Positions 21,783 to 33,800 of a stretch of 64,000 bases of DNA are shown here, in pieces. A model generated the notes under the pieces. That model was not told the DNA's origin, ran no database searches, and saw nothing but the letters and a program-made list of their open reading frames with translations. The stretch comes from Scilla litardierei (taxonomy: Eukaryota; Streptophyta; Magnoliopsida; Asparagales; Asparagaceae), in the NCBI GenBank assembly GCA_030789695.1, contig CM061142.1:150185266-150249265 (forward strand), in the 5' to 3' direction. Both the position numbers and the translations under genes were made by a program. The stretch's first letter is position 1; each line of letters opens with the position of its first letter.

Positions 21783-23763
21783 ATGGACTCCAACCCTATG
21801 CCAGTTGATCTTTTACCCTCTAATTTTGATGAAGCAATAAATTTAGATAAGCACATCGCAAAGAGAAAATGTAAACATGCATGCGCTTCACATGCCATTT
21901 CAAACTTCTTTCCTATGATAATTTATCTTCATAATATTATTCCTTTGTTGTTGCTTTTAATAATATCTCTACACCTAAGAATGATTCTAAGGATTTATGT
22001 CACCCAAGATGGAATATTACCAGTAATGATGAGATCTTTGCCTTAGTCTGAGATTTCAAAACTAGTTCATCTTCCTTCTGCCAAATCTGTTGTAAGGTAT
22101 TGTTAGGTATGTACCATAAACATTCATATAGATGACACTTTAGAGAAGTTGAAAGCTCGCAGATGTGTTAAAAGTTATAATCAAAATTATGGCTTTGATT
22201 TTTTTTTGAGACTTCTCTCGCTCGCCAAGATATCCTCTATTTGACTATTAGCAATGTTTCATTTGGTAGTTACATTAACTAGATATCAACAATTTTTAAA
22301 AAAGATGGGCTGTCATGCCCATGCCCAGGAGCTTAGGCAAGGCCTATGCTTTGTTTTCCTCCATGAAACTAAAACGATTGTACAAAATATGTTAAAAATC
22401 TTTAAAAAAATATTTCAAGAGGAATAAAAGTTTATCACAAATATCACATTTATTGTTTTAATATTCAGGCTTCCAACTATAAAAAACTTGCTCAGGTGTC
22501 ACTTGGGCATTTTTTCCCTGAATCTAAACTAATGAATGTTCAAGCTTTAATAAAAAAATATTAAGATATTAAAATTTATATCACTATCAATAAAAATATA
22601 AAACAAATGTCACATTTAATAGTTTGATATTCAAATTTCATACTATAAACATATTAAAACGTGAGTATGCACCTATCTGCCCATGGGAGGTGCCGCTTAG
22701 GCTGCTGCTAGCCTGCCTATGGGGGACACCACCTAGGCTGCTTAGGCAATACCTGCCTATGACAACCATATAACTGACTCGAGTCCTCTTGGGTGACTAG
22801 CCACTTAGAAAGAGGGCTTATTCCATGAGCGAGCAAGCGAAACGGGATCAGGCTTAGGCAGCTGCATAAGCCCCTTAGGTGAAGCCTTTTAAAACTATGG
22901 ATATCAAGAATGTATTTCTTCATAGGGCTACGAAGGGTACATGGAGCAAACATAATTGGTATGTCGCTCAGGAGGAGTTCGGCTTGGTTTGTCATCTGAA
23001 GCCATTGAATGATCTTACATAAGTTTTACAAATATGGTTTAGTCGATTAAGCATTATTGTACTGAGTTTGCAATTCAGTAATATGTTATAGATCATTATG
23101 TCTACTATCTAAGGATGCTCATAGGCTGTATAGTATTAGTAATGCATGTGAATGATATAGTCATACTAAATATGACAACTATATACACCAACTAAAGACT
23201 TTTGCGATGAAAGTTTTAAATAAAAGGTTTAGGTCAGCTACATCATTTCTTGAGGATTGTGGTTGGTCAATCTCATCATGGTATTTCCTTGTTACAAAGT
23301 ATGTACTTGATTTGTTAACCAAGACACGGATACAAGCTTGCAAACCCATCAATACTCTTGCAAATCCAAATACCTAGTTGCTGGTTGATGTAATCGACTA
23401 GTTGGAGTTTCCAAACAAATATAGAACAGTTACATATCAAATATATTGTATCTATTGTTGGTCATTTTCTTGATGCTCTTCTGCAACTCATGGGGATAAT
23501 GTAGCTTGCATACTCCAAAAATTGAAGAATCATCCAAGATGTGAATTGTTATATCAAGATCATAAGAATAACAATATCCATACTGAACTTTATACTAATG
23601 CAAATTGGGTTGAATGCCCAAACGATCAACAATCTGTCTCTAGCCATTGTGTTTTTGTTGAAGGAAACAATGTCTTAGGAAAGTAAGAAGCAACCCAAGT
23701 CGCTCAATCAAGCGCAAAATCATAATACCTTGCTACGACAAACGCCACTTATGAGTTGGTATG
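21783..23763 (+). pseudogene. Copia pol relic (RT and RNase H)
   Basis: The plus strand holds heavily decayed Copia pol. Near 21,870 is a HAISNF motif like the linker before RT. An LDIKNVFLH-type motif spans the hAT insertion at 22,280-22,920 and is followed by EEFGLVCHL. Near 23,540 the RNase H region reads LLYQDHKNNN, then YTNANWVECPNDQQS and VFVEGN, and ends TNATYELVW near 23,760. Stops and frameshifts are frequent. It is interrupted by the 610-bp hAT and followed closely by the 23.8-kb LTR element, so it is the oldest layer here. Confidence 0.7.
22290..22899. mobile_element. hAT-like non-autonomous element inside the Copia relic
   Basis: The ends are CAATTTTTAAAA (left) and CATAGTTTTAAAAGGC (right, reversed). 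The flanks carry a perfect 8-bp duplication, GATATCAA, at 22,282-22,289 and 22,900-22,907. Removing the insert and one duplication restores the Copia reading around LDIKN. The element is 610 bp, has no transposase and contains repeated GCTTAGGC-type blocks near its right side. Confidence 0.8.
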
Positions 23764-23808
23764 GTGTGATTTTTTGTACAATATTACTTTGTTTTGGGGT
23801 TATTTAAA

Positions 23809-24176
23809 TGACACGTTTCAGATCTGGATCTGGGATAAAAATGGGATTTTTATGGGTTTTTGGGATGAAAGATGTGATTTTTATGAGAATAGAGGGATTT
23901 TTAGGGTTATGGAAGAAATCTGGGGAAGAAAAGAGGGGATTTTATTGATGTAGAAATGGAAATACAAAAGATAACTAGCCTCAATTCGAGATGAGGCCTT
24001 TCTCCTAGCTTTCGATTCGAGATCAAAGCCTAAGATCTCCAACTAATTGTCCGTGGTCAAAATGACGAAGGGCTTTCTTCAACAATTCAAGCCGACCCTA
24101 GGCAATAAATAAAGAAAAATTACAGAATTTGTCAATTTACGAAAATGCCCCTGGGGCCAAAATCCAAGCCGCATCA
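23809..24176 (-). repeat. 3' LTR of the LARD-like element
   Basis: A 368-bp copy of 25,495-25,855 starting TGATGCGGCTTGG on the minus strand. It differs by scattered substitutions and short indels, so the insertion is not recent. Confidence 0.85.
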
Positions 24177-24783
24177 TTACTCCGTCCCCGAAGAACACAT
24201 TATCCTCAAGGTGGTGCATGAAGTCCACGAGTGCGCTTTTTCCGAGTGTTGGAATATGTCTCCTTGCCTACTTGATCAAAAGGTCACTACGAGTTTCATC
24301 TTCCTCGAAACATTGCTACAGGGGTGGGAGCTTGTCAGTGGCTGGGTCTTCTACGCCCTGACTCTTTCCGTTCTGAATTTGGACTCTAAATGGGTCCGAA
24401 ATCGTCAAAATCCAGAAGCCGCACAGAAAATCAGTCAAAAATCGACCAAAATTCCAAAATAAATGCCCAAGCCACACTGTTCACCGGCTCCGGGCCGACG
24501 GCTCGGCTCAAGGCTCGGGCCGACGGCTACAACTTCGGGTTGGCTGAATCGCTACAGTGGCTCGTCGACGCCGACGAATTTTCCCAGCAAATTCGTCGGC
24601 AGTTGCCGACGATCTTTGGTCTGTTGGCTTAGCCGCGACGGGACGCATTTGTGGGGAGGCAGTGGTGGGCCGAGATCTCTCCGAGGGCGTCACTGGCAAC
24701 GCTTGAAAATCGTCGCGGTTGTCGTCGATGGTTGTTTCCAGTGGCTTCGGCGTCGGATGGCTGCGACGAAGGCTCCTTTGTGT

Positions 24784-25470
24784 TCACCAGGCAAGGCGCA
24801 GCAATCGGTGGTGGTGGCGGCGAACCCTGACTTCGCCAACTACCTCACCGGCGACGCTCGAAAGCCCACGTCGCAGCTCTCCATTGCTCCAATCATCCCG
24901 TCGAAACCCCAGGGGGCTCGTCGGAGCTGCTATGGCCCCCAGGGGGCTCGTCGGGGCCGGCGAGGCCCTCCAGGGGCTCGTCAGGGTCGTGGCAGCCCTC
25001 CGGTGGCTCACCGGGGCTCCAGCTGTCAATGGGGAGGCCGTCGCCTCCAATAGGTGCTCGGGGGCCCTCATCGGCGTCGGTTTTGAGTCACCAAAGTCTG
25101 GAAGCTCCTTATCTGTGTTGTTGTCCTCCGTCTTTTCCAGATCTGCGGCGGTCTTTTCCTTCTTCTCCAGATCTGGGAGAACTATGCTTGAAACCTTCAA
25201 ATCTGGGGCCGAATCACCTTGAGAATGGAGCTTCTCGCTGAAAATTCTCGCCTTTTGCTCCGGATCGGCCTGATTTGAGTCCATCTTCGAAAACACATCA
25301 AGTTTCTGATTAATTTGAGCTATGGCTTTCATAAGTTGCGAGAACTTCCGATCAAACTCGCCCTTCTATTCGTCAGTGTTCTTCTTAATCAAGTCGCGGA
25401 TCTCACCTTCAAACTTCTCCATCTTATCTTCCAATGCATCGATCATATCCTTGAATCTCGTAGTCGCCAT
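24784..25470 (-). pseudogene. gag-like ORF of the LARD-like element
   Basis: The start is taken at the ATG directly after the primer site (25,470). The first 34 codons are acidic/basic helix-forming sequence (MATTRFKDMIDALEDKMEKF). An in-frame TAG at 25,366-25,368 is followed by another 182 open codons in the same frame, beginning with an INQKLDVF coiled-coil-like stretch and turning alanine/proline/threonine-rich with a repeated SP(W/L)-type unit. No zinc knuckle or pol motif is seen. It resembles the N-terminus of Gypsy gag. The rest may be captured or degenerate DNA. Confidence 0.5.
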
Positions 25471-25471
25471 G

Positions 25472-25491
25472 GATCGATTGCTCTGATACCA
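25472..25491 (-). other. Primer binding site, tRNA-Met type
   Basis: The minus strand reads TGGTATCAGAGCAATCGATC, a perfect plant initiator-Met PBS, three bases after the LTR end and just before an ATG. Confidence 0.9.
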
Positions 25492-25494
25492 ATT

Positions 25495-25855
25495 TGATAA
25501 GTTGCAGATTTGGATATGGGATAAAATGGGATTTTTATGGGTTTTTGGGATGAAAGCTGGGATTTTTATATGAAAATGGACAATTTTAGGGTTAGGGAAG
25601 AGATTTGGGAAATAAAAGAGGGGATTTTATTGATGTAGAAATAGAAATACAAAAGATAACTACCCTCAATTCGAGATCTTTCTCCTAGCTTTGGATTCGA
25701 GATCAAAGCCTAAGATCTCCAACTAATTGTCTGTGGACAACATGACAATTCAAGCATACCCCTCCCATAGCTGGTCATAGGCTATAAATACAGGAAAATT
25801 ACAGAATTTGTCAATTTACGAAAATGCCCCTGGAGCCAAAATCCAAACCGCATCA
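25495..25855 (-). repeat. 5' LTR of the LARD-like element
   Basis: 361 bp. It starts TGATGCGGTTTGG on the minus strand and ends CTGCAACTTATCA before the primer site. Confidence 0.85.
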
Positions 25856-25860
25856 TTAAA

Positions 25861-26082
25861 CTTCTACAGTTTTCTAAAAACAGAAATGTTTTCTACCTCT
25901 AAGTGCATGTTCAAAGAATATCAAGATTCTATAATACATAGTGTGTTCATCTTTAAGATGGAGGCCAACATAGGTCATCGATCATCTAATCAAGAAGCAG
26001 AAAGTCGGTCGACTGTATAACTTCCATATGAGGATTTCATCATAGATATATAATAACCCTTATTATGAAAATAATACCAAGA

Positions 26083-26121
<39 letters not shown>

Positions 26122-28105
26122 CCAAAATAAAAAAGGAAACTAGACGACATCATCATCACCCTTTGACACCACTCCGGAAGGGTGCCACTGTTGAGGTGCC
26201 AGAGCACCCATTACCTTCATGCATCAGGGGTCAAGATTACCTCTATGGATGCTCATGTTACAAACCCTTGAAGAAAGTCAATATGGCAATTACAATTAGA
26301 GATGGGGTGACAATTAGGGCAATACGAATTAGAGATGTGGTGACGATTAGGATGATTCAATTAGCAAAAAAAAACAACGGCTTGACACTGGTACATAAAG
26401 GACAAGGGTACATAAATGACAAGGCACAGTAAGAAGCAGCGAGCTTAGTGCCTCATCTACATGTTATGTGTCGCCACTACTAGGTGTTATCACTGTGCTT
26501 CTAAGAACCTTGATGTGACTAGGAATGCTCGTAACAATAAAGAGAAATGAGAACTACAGATAGGGTCTTAGAAAGAGCATAGGGGTCAAAAATGGATGTT
26601 AGATAGGAGAGCTGATGAGATTGTAGTGATAGTGAGTTAGACAGCGGTGGAAGGGTCGGAGATCAGATAGATGACATGAGTTAGAAAGGAGTGCTAGGGT
26701 GAGTGTGTGAGAGAGCTAGGGAGCCGAGTGTTGGTGAGCAGAGTTGGGAGGAGAAAAGCGATTTTTCTTTAAAGAAATGAAAGAGTGTGTGCACAAGATT
26801 CAGAAAAGGGAAGCGACAATGGAGCTAAAAAGGGAAAGTTGGATATGACTGACTGACTGTTTGAGAGGAGAGTTTGCAAGGTGAGGAAGAGATAAGAGAG
26901 AAAAATGATGATAGAGCGAGGATTTAGTGAGAGGACAATTAAATAGACAATAACTAGAGAGAGCAGCACTAGTGTGATAAAGAGAGTTAATAAACTTCGG
27001 GCAAATTAAACCAGTAAGAGACAAGAATATTTTTCATCCATAGGAAAGTTAAATGTGTGAAATTCTCATGTGAAATTCTCTATTATCCAAGCTTTCGAAC
27101 AGAAGCAACATAAACAAATTATCAGCCATGCTTCCTTTAAAAGCATAAATCTGTCATGAATATTAGCAGAGAATGGCATACTGACCAGACCGTTAGCAAA
27201 CCTGGTGGGCTACTTATCCAACATTATCTCAGGTTAGGTTTAGTGGTATCCGTGCAAGATCAGAACTAACCACGCCGAAAACATCGCATAATTAAGTTCC
27301 AGCCAGTAACCAAAAGCAAGTACAACCAAGGAATGATGCAGAAGTCAAATACAAACATCAGACCAATCCCTCCAAAAATACTGGTGTCCTAAGATAGCTG
27401 AAAGCAAAGATTAGAGCATTTACCTCGTAAAGGTAGTATGAGAAACCCCAGATGCATGTTATGCCCTTTCTTTACTGCAGAGAAGCAAACAAATTGTACT
27501 TTATTAGATTTAAGTACAATTGACGATGCTGCTGCCAGCACCTTGTATTCATACAAATATCATGGACTTGAAGGGGAAATTCAAAAATTAAACTATCCAC
27601 TAAAATACTAAATCATTATTAAGAATGTGGTATCCAAGTGGAATGAACAAAAAGATACAGAATTGCTCCATTGTAAATAGTGATTTGATAAAGGAATTTA
27701 AAGACAGAACAATTTACAATGCCTCAATCATGTATTGAATCAAACAACATATTCCTTTCAGAGGCACATTTACTGCAGATATTAAATAATAATTTAGTAT
27801 AGGTAGATAATAAAGAGTGCAATGATAAAATAGAATTGCAAGATTACATGCCTGCCTGCCAATGGGGTTGGTATCATAAGTTCATAACTAATCAAAGCCG
27901 TAGCAAAACAGCAGTTTGGAGCGTATACAATACATCTAGAACAAAATTGAATGAAACATCTGCCAAGCTCAAGCCAGAAACAGGAATAACCTCAAAAGGG
28001 TTCCCTGCAACAAAAACAAGTAAAAAAATGAAAACTGTGCAAATGGGAAAAGTGTGGAACAAAGTAAGACTGAGATTTAAAACTCAGTGGTGTTACCAGT
28101 CCAGC
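25861..28105. other. 3' flank of the ATPase gene, no further gene seen
   Basis: The part next to 28,106 should include the 3' UTR of the minus-strand gene. I cannot place its poly(A) site. The rest is anonymous, with an AG-rich patch near 26,560-27,000. Confidence 0.4.
26087..26119 (+). repeat. (AG)n microsatellite
   Basis: About 16 uninterrupted AG units. Confidence 0.95.
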
Positions 28106-28220
28106 TTATTTATAGCCTATTTCTTTCATCAGATGGCGATAGCTTCTGCCACGTATAATCCTTTGCCATAAAAATGACATAGCCTCAGTAAAGCTCATCT
28201 GCATCCTTTCTTGAACAAGC
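28106..28220 (-). CDS. ATPase gene last coding exon
   Basis: 115 nt. Acceptor ATTTCAG. It encodes LVQERMQMSFTEAMSFLWQR and ends SYRHLMKEIGYK, then TAA at 28,106-28,108. Confidence 0.8.
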
Positions 28221-30760
28221 CTGAAATCAGAATATAAAAGTCAATGAATTTGCAAAGACTTCCAGTTAAATAATGGAAAGAGAATGCAGGCGCCCACCAT
28301 CTAGCAAGACACCTCTGAATCCCTCTGGTGATTGGACGAATGAAAGATGGATCTCGCTGTGCATATAATAAACCAACCTAACAAAAAATAACAATGTTAA
28401 ACTATCATATAATAAGCACTATTAATTAGAATAGATTTCACATATCAAATTCAAAAGGATAATTCTGTGCACCTCCATCATGGCAACTGCAGAAGGATCC
28501 TCCAGTATCTCAAGGCTATAATCAGCGAGATAGTTCACCTGTAAAGTAAAAACATATACATACTCCAATATAAGTTGCAAAAATGTATGCCAATTTGATG
28601 AAATGCTTAAAAATGATAACAAAATCCAGAATCAATCTTTAACTGAAACTAAGTGTGAGTAAGCTTCCACTGGAGCAGAGCTCCTTAAACTATAATGAAG
28701 ACCATCAAAAGAAAACTGATAGAAATCCATAGCCCCTACTACAAATTATGCGAACACTAGCTATGAGTTTCTCCATCCTCCTTGCTAAACTAAAACTCAC
28801 CTAGCAATTTGCATTATCATCTTTGTTCTCTGGTATGCAAAGACTAATAATCTCAATGTAGTCATTTCGAATTGATCCACTTGGGAACTAGTGCTACCTA
28901 AACTAGATATCAAACACTTCCTCTGTCTTCAAAAATAAGCCAGGTATTGGACCTGCCACTGACCCTCAACATAGTACCAATGAACATACATTTTGGTCAT
29001 GCAGTTTAAGCTAGAAAGACCTAGGTGCAACCAAAATTCTCCTAAGATACATAAAAAGGAAAAGGAGATAGTTTGATATAGGGTTCATCTTGAACTCTAG
29101 AGCACAGACGAGATCCGATAGCCAATCTGAAAAAAATTCCAAGAGTCAGACAACCATTTTCTACATCAACTAATAATCTCTCATGTGCATAAACCAGAGT
29201 ATACGAAAGAAGTGGCCACAACAGATAATAGCCATAATTGATGTTTGGATTTGGCAGATATGTGGAGCTTGTTTTGATGTTCTTATGTTCCATTACTATA
29301 TTAGCCAGAAAGCATGACTCAATTTTTGATCCGGTTTAACTGGTGGTTTTAAAAAAGCAGTTTTTCAACTGGTGGTTTAAAAAAAGTAGTTGCATAGGTG
29401 CTTAAGCGGTTTTAGGACACTAGTCACCAAGGTCTTAAATTTCAGGTACCGGGTTTAAAAAGCAGTTTCCTATAGGCCTAAGCGGTTTTAGGACACCAGT
29501 CACTAAGGTCTTAAAAAGCAATTGCCTTGGCGCCTAAGCGGTTTTAGGACACCAGTCACCAAGGTCTTAAATTTCTACTGGTGGTTTAAAATGCAGTTTG
29601 TAACGGGCCCAAATTTTTTTATAAAAAAACCTTTGTCAGCCCAACCCAACTCATGCCCCCATCGATTCATTTTTTTCCTTTTGTTCTCGCAGCCGAGCCC
29701 TAAAGGCACTCGGGGCCTTTGATCGAAAGAAAACGAGCGCAACCTCTCGTCCTCTCGTACGACCGTTCGAAACCCTAGCGGGTCGTCCGAAAACCGCTTC
29801 CACCTCTCTCGTCTCGATGACTTCCTCTGGTTCCTATAACATCTCTTCTCTTTTCTTCTTCAAGGTCCTACGACAACTGTAAGTGTTCTCTAAATTTTCT
29901 GAAGCTTGTCCGATCTGATTTTCTTCGGGTTTTGGAGTTGATTCTTGTGGGAATTTCTTGGATATGTGCTGGTGATTTTGGTTCTTTGATTTTCTTGGTT
30001 CAATGCAATTTTACGGTAGATCTTATCTTCTTAATGCTTCGGATTAGTTTCAGTTCCATTTTACGTCTTGAGATGAGTCGTTGGTTGATTTGTGTGGAAA
30101 ATTGGATTTTTCTCAAGAATTTCTGGAAATGATGATTTTGAAAAATAGTATATAGCTTGATTCCCTATTGTTTATTTTTGTGCGGTTGGCTCCCTTTCTT
30201 GTTAAGCATGTTGTCCCGGGTTCTCTGTGCTTGGGTTGTCTTGCGGTTCGGTTGACTCCTTTACTTGCTACAGGAGCTCCGGCTTATTATCTGGGCTTCT
30301 TGGGGTGATTTGTCTTACTACATGGGTTGTTCTGGTGTTGTGGCTTGCAGACCTAGGTTGTAAGGGGTTTCAATTGGTCGATGGTGTTATTGGGGGGTTT
30401 CAGGTGCTTGCTGTCTTTGGGCTCATGTCCCATGTGAGTTTGTCTGGGCTTTGGGATTGCCTTACCCCCGCTGTTTTTGGCCCTCTGGCCCCGGTTCCTT
30501 ATTGTCCAGATCACAGTCCATCACAGTCCCTGTGGATCTTGCCGTAGGTTCAGGTTCCCCCCAAAACGTGATGAAATTTCCAAAAGCCTGATGATATATA
30601 TATAATGGGTATCATACGTCATATGAGGCACCCATCATATGCCCTCTCACGTAAAGGGGACGGGTACAAGTCCACATGTGCTTGTACTTGTTGTATCCGC
30701 CATCCTTTATGTAAGAAGACATATGAGGGGGTGCCTCATATGGCGTATGATACACATTAT

Positions 30761-30802
<42 letters not shown>

Positions 30803-33800
30803 CTGTCCACATTTTCAAAAATCTAATTCAGCTAAATTTGAAAATAAAAAGGGAAATCTATTTCAGTTACATATCCTTTGTTTCAGTTCAGTTCTAATGG
30901 AAAAAGTTTGATGTTGACTTTAAATTCAGCTTTTTCTAATTACATATACTAGTGTGTAGAAGTAGAAGTATCATCGGTAATTTTATCTTGAATGCAAATT
31001 TCCACACGTGTATTAGTGCTTATTGAATTCCATGGAAATCCTGAATTATTAGGACTGATCTCATATCTGTAATTACGCAATTTAGGGGTGATGCATGAAT
31101 GCAAGGTGATTTGGGCTTGATTCTGGACTTGACACTTAATACCTATGTTTCTGCTTAAAGCATAACCTAGAACTTGGCATGTTACTAAGAAATCCCTCTA
31201 GATTGTGTAAGTTAAGATAATGAGTTAGATAGACAAGTTCTAGTCCCCCGAATCTAGACTTATTATCCCTCTAAACCACTCGATGGCTCCCTGTATATTT
31301 TCCATATTGGTATAACCTTTATCTTGTTAATTGTTAATTCTTATACGCTTTTTTTACACCGTCTTTCCCTTTTCTTTCTTTAGTTCTCTCTATTTCTGTT
31401 AGGCTTCACTTATCAAAATACCTCGGAAAGCGGAACATATTGGATTTCATTACGCATTTAATCCAGATGAAACCCCGTCTTGACCTAAATATGATAAGAG
31501 TCAGTCATTCACACAGTAGGTTCTTTGGCATATAAAACTAATAATAGCAACTATAATTAATTTAATTTATAGTCTACAAATCAACTATGAAAGATAGCAA
31601 GAATAACTGACAACGGATAAAATAATGATCTGAATGCATGCGGATAAGGTAAAGGATTAGAACTCACATGCTAAAATTGGTTTCTGGTGAAGTCAAGCTT
31701 TCCTATGTTTAAGCTACAAACTCTGCATTCATAGTGTATTTTTTGATGAACTTACCCTTTGGATCTTACAGACAGTTTAAAGCGACATCTGTCAAGGAGC
31801 ATTCACTCGAATGAGGAATATATTTAAACATTAAAATATTTTCTTTAACAGTTCATTTGCAAATTCTATCAAACAAAAAACATTATAAACAATCAATAAA
31901 AAAAGTGAAAACACTTTATGGATTCTACTTAACATGGGAATATTCAACACAATTAATAATAAATAAAAAATTTTACATACGGCAATCAATAATAAACAAT
32001 AAAGTTTACACATGATATTAATAAATAAGCAAGTCTACAAATGGCAATCAATGTGGAAATTCAATGTCACTAGTAACACAATATCAAGTTCTATTCAGTT
32101 ACTCAGTTGTACTACTTTAACTCAGTTGTACTACTCTAACGTTTAGCTCATCTCATAGGATACAATTATGCAACATATCATCCTCACCTCTTAGGTGCAC
32201 ACCAAAGTAACCTCCTCATCTCTATGTTCGGATGATGGCTCGTAAATTCATCACCACCATGTCTGGATGATGGATCGTTCTTTCATCGCATCCATGTCTG
32301 GATGATGGATCGTATCTGTAATAGGTGACTCCAATCGCTCCCACACATTTTGTTACAATAAACCACACTAAAACCCCGCATGATACTATCATACACTATC
32401 AATCGATTAGTTATTAAGTAATCGATTATATATTAAGTATAATGTCTGTTCAATCAACTTGTTTGTAATCCATGAAAAAGTGACATGTCACCCTAGTCCA
32501 TTCAAGTAATCGGTCTGTTGGTCTGTTTTTATTGACATTCTTATTTCAATAAGCATGACATATAATCCGTTTTATTCAATCATTTTTGATTTAATATAGG
32601 TCAGTATTGATATTTGGTTTCTAAAAATCGAAAAGCATAAAATCAATTTAATTCAAATAACATGAAAAGTAACTAACAATGGTCTAAATCATATAATTGT
32701 GTTAATCATCAATTCCTTTAATAATAAATCAACTTAGTACGGATGCTATGATAACTTATTTAAGTAATAATTAATCCATTTAATCAACAGAATTATTACT
32801 TAAATAATAATAAGGGCTGAAGTACTAAGGTTAGTGAATCTAACTACATGGTTGAAATTAGCAAGTTCATATGCATGGTATAATGCACAATTATCATTAG
32901 AAAACAAAGGAGCATGTGCATGATTAAATACTCAAACAACAATGACACCATCTAAACATGAAACATTTGCTACATGTTCTATAGTGCCATATCAACATGC
33001 TACAATATCATTCTAAACATTCTACGCTTACATCAACTCATAAGAGGGGCTTCGGCCGAATTGCAGATTGTTTACAAGGCCAATTTGAAGCAACAACTCA
33101 TGCTTCAAGCCAAAACTTAACCAAAACTTACTAAATCTCATACCAATTCCAACCGTCTCAACTAACCGAATCTTAGCTAGGGTGGCACGGGCATATGCTT
33201 CGGGCATATGCTTCGGCTGCTTCGATGAGGAAGGCTACATCGATAAAGTAAGGGGTTTTTGGCTACGATCAAAGAGATATGAGAGAGAGGCTTCTGAGAG
33301 GGAGCGAATCATTAAAAGAAAGTGATTGGGGAGAGAGCGACGGTTGTTAGAATTAGGTATGGGGTTTATATATGAGTAGATGTAAACGGGTCGAGTTCAA
33401 GTCGTGGAGGTCGTGGAGAGTTGAATATGCTAGCAGGTCAGGTGATGCAGGGTTGGTTAGTTTTAATTAGGATTAAATGGGGATTAATTTAGATTTGAAT
33501 TTTCAATTTTAGATCTAGTTATCAATAGGATTAATTAGGATTTTAATCAGAGTTTTAATAGTGTTTTAAATTTTTTAGATTCAAATTTTGAATTTGAATT
33601 TTAGGCTTAACGGCTTAATGTGCTAATTAAAACTAAAGAAAAATAAAGACATAAAATGGAAAACTTGTGGAAAAATAACACGAAATTCTTAAAATCAAAA
33701 TTTTTTGATAAAGAAATATTTTTATTCATTCAAAAAATATTGTATTTTCAATTATGAGTATTACAGTTTTTGTTTCTTCCTTTTTTAGTGTTATTGTTTT

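Larger units (their letters stand above)
23809..25855 (-). mobile_element. Complete non-autonomous Gypsy-type LTR element (LARD-like)
   Basis: Two LTRs (23,809-24,176; 25,495-25,855) flank about 1.3 kb of internal DNA. Perfect TTAAA duplications lie outside (23,804-23,808; 25,856-25,860). On the minus strand a tRNA-Met primer site follows the 5' LTR, then a gag-like start, then a GC-rich region. GGGGACGGAGTAA precedes the 3' LTR as the purine tract. There is no protease, RT or integrase, so it must be moved in trans. Confidence 0.85.
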
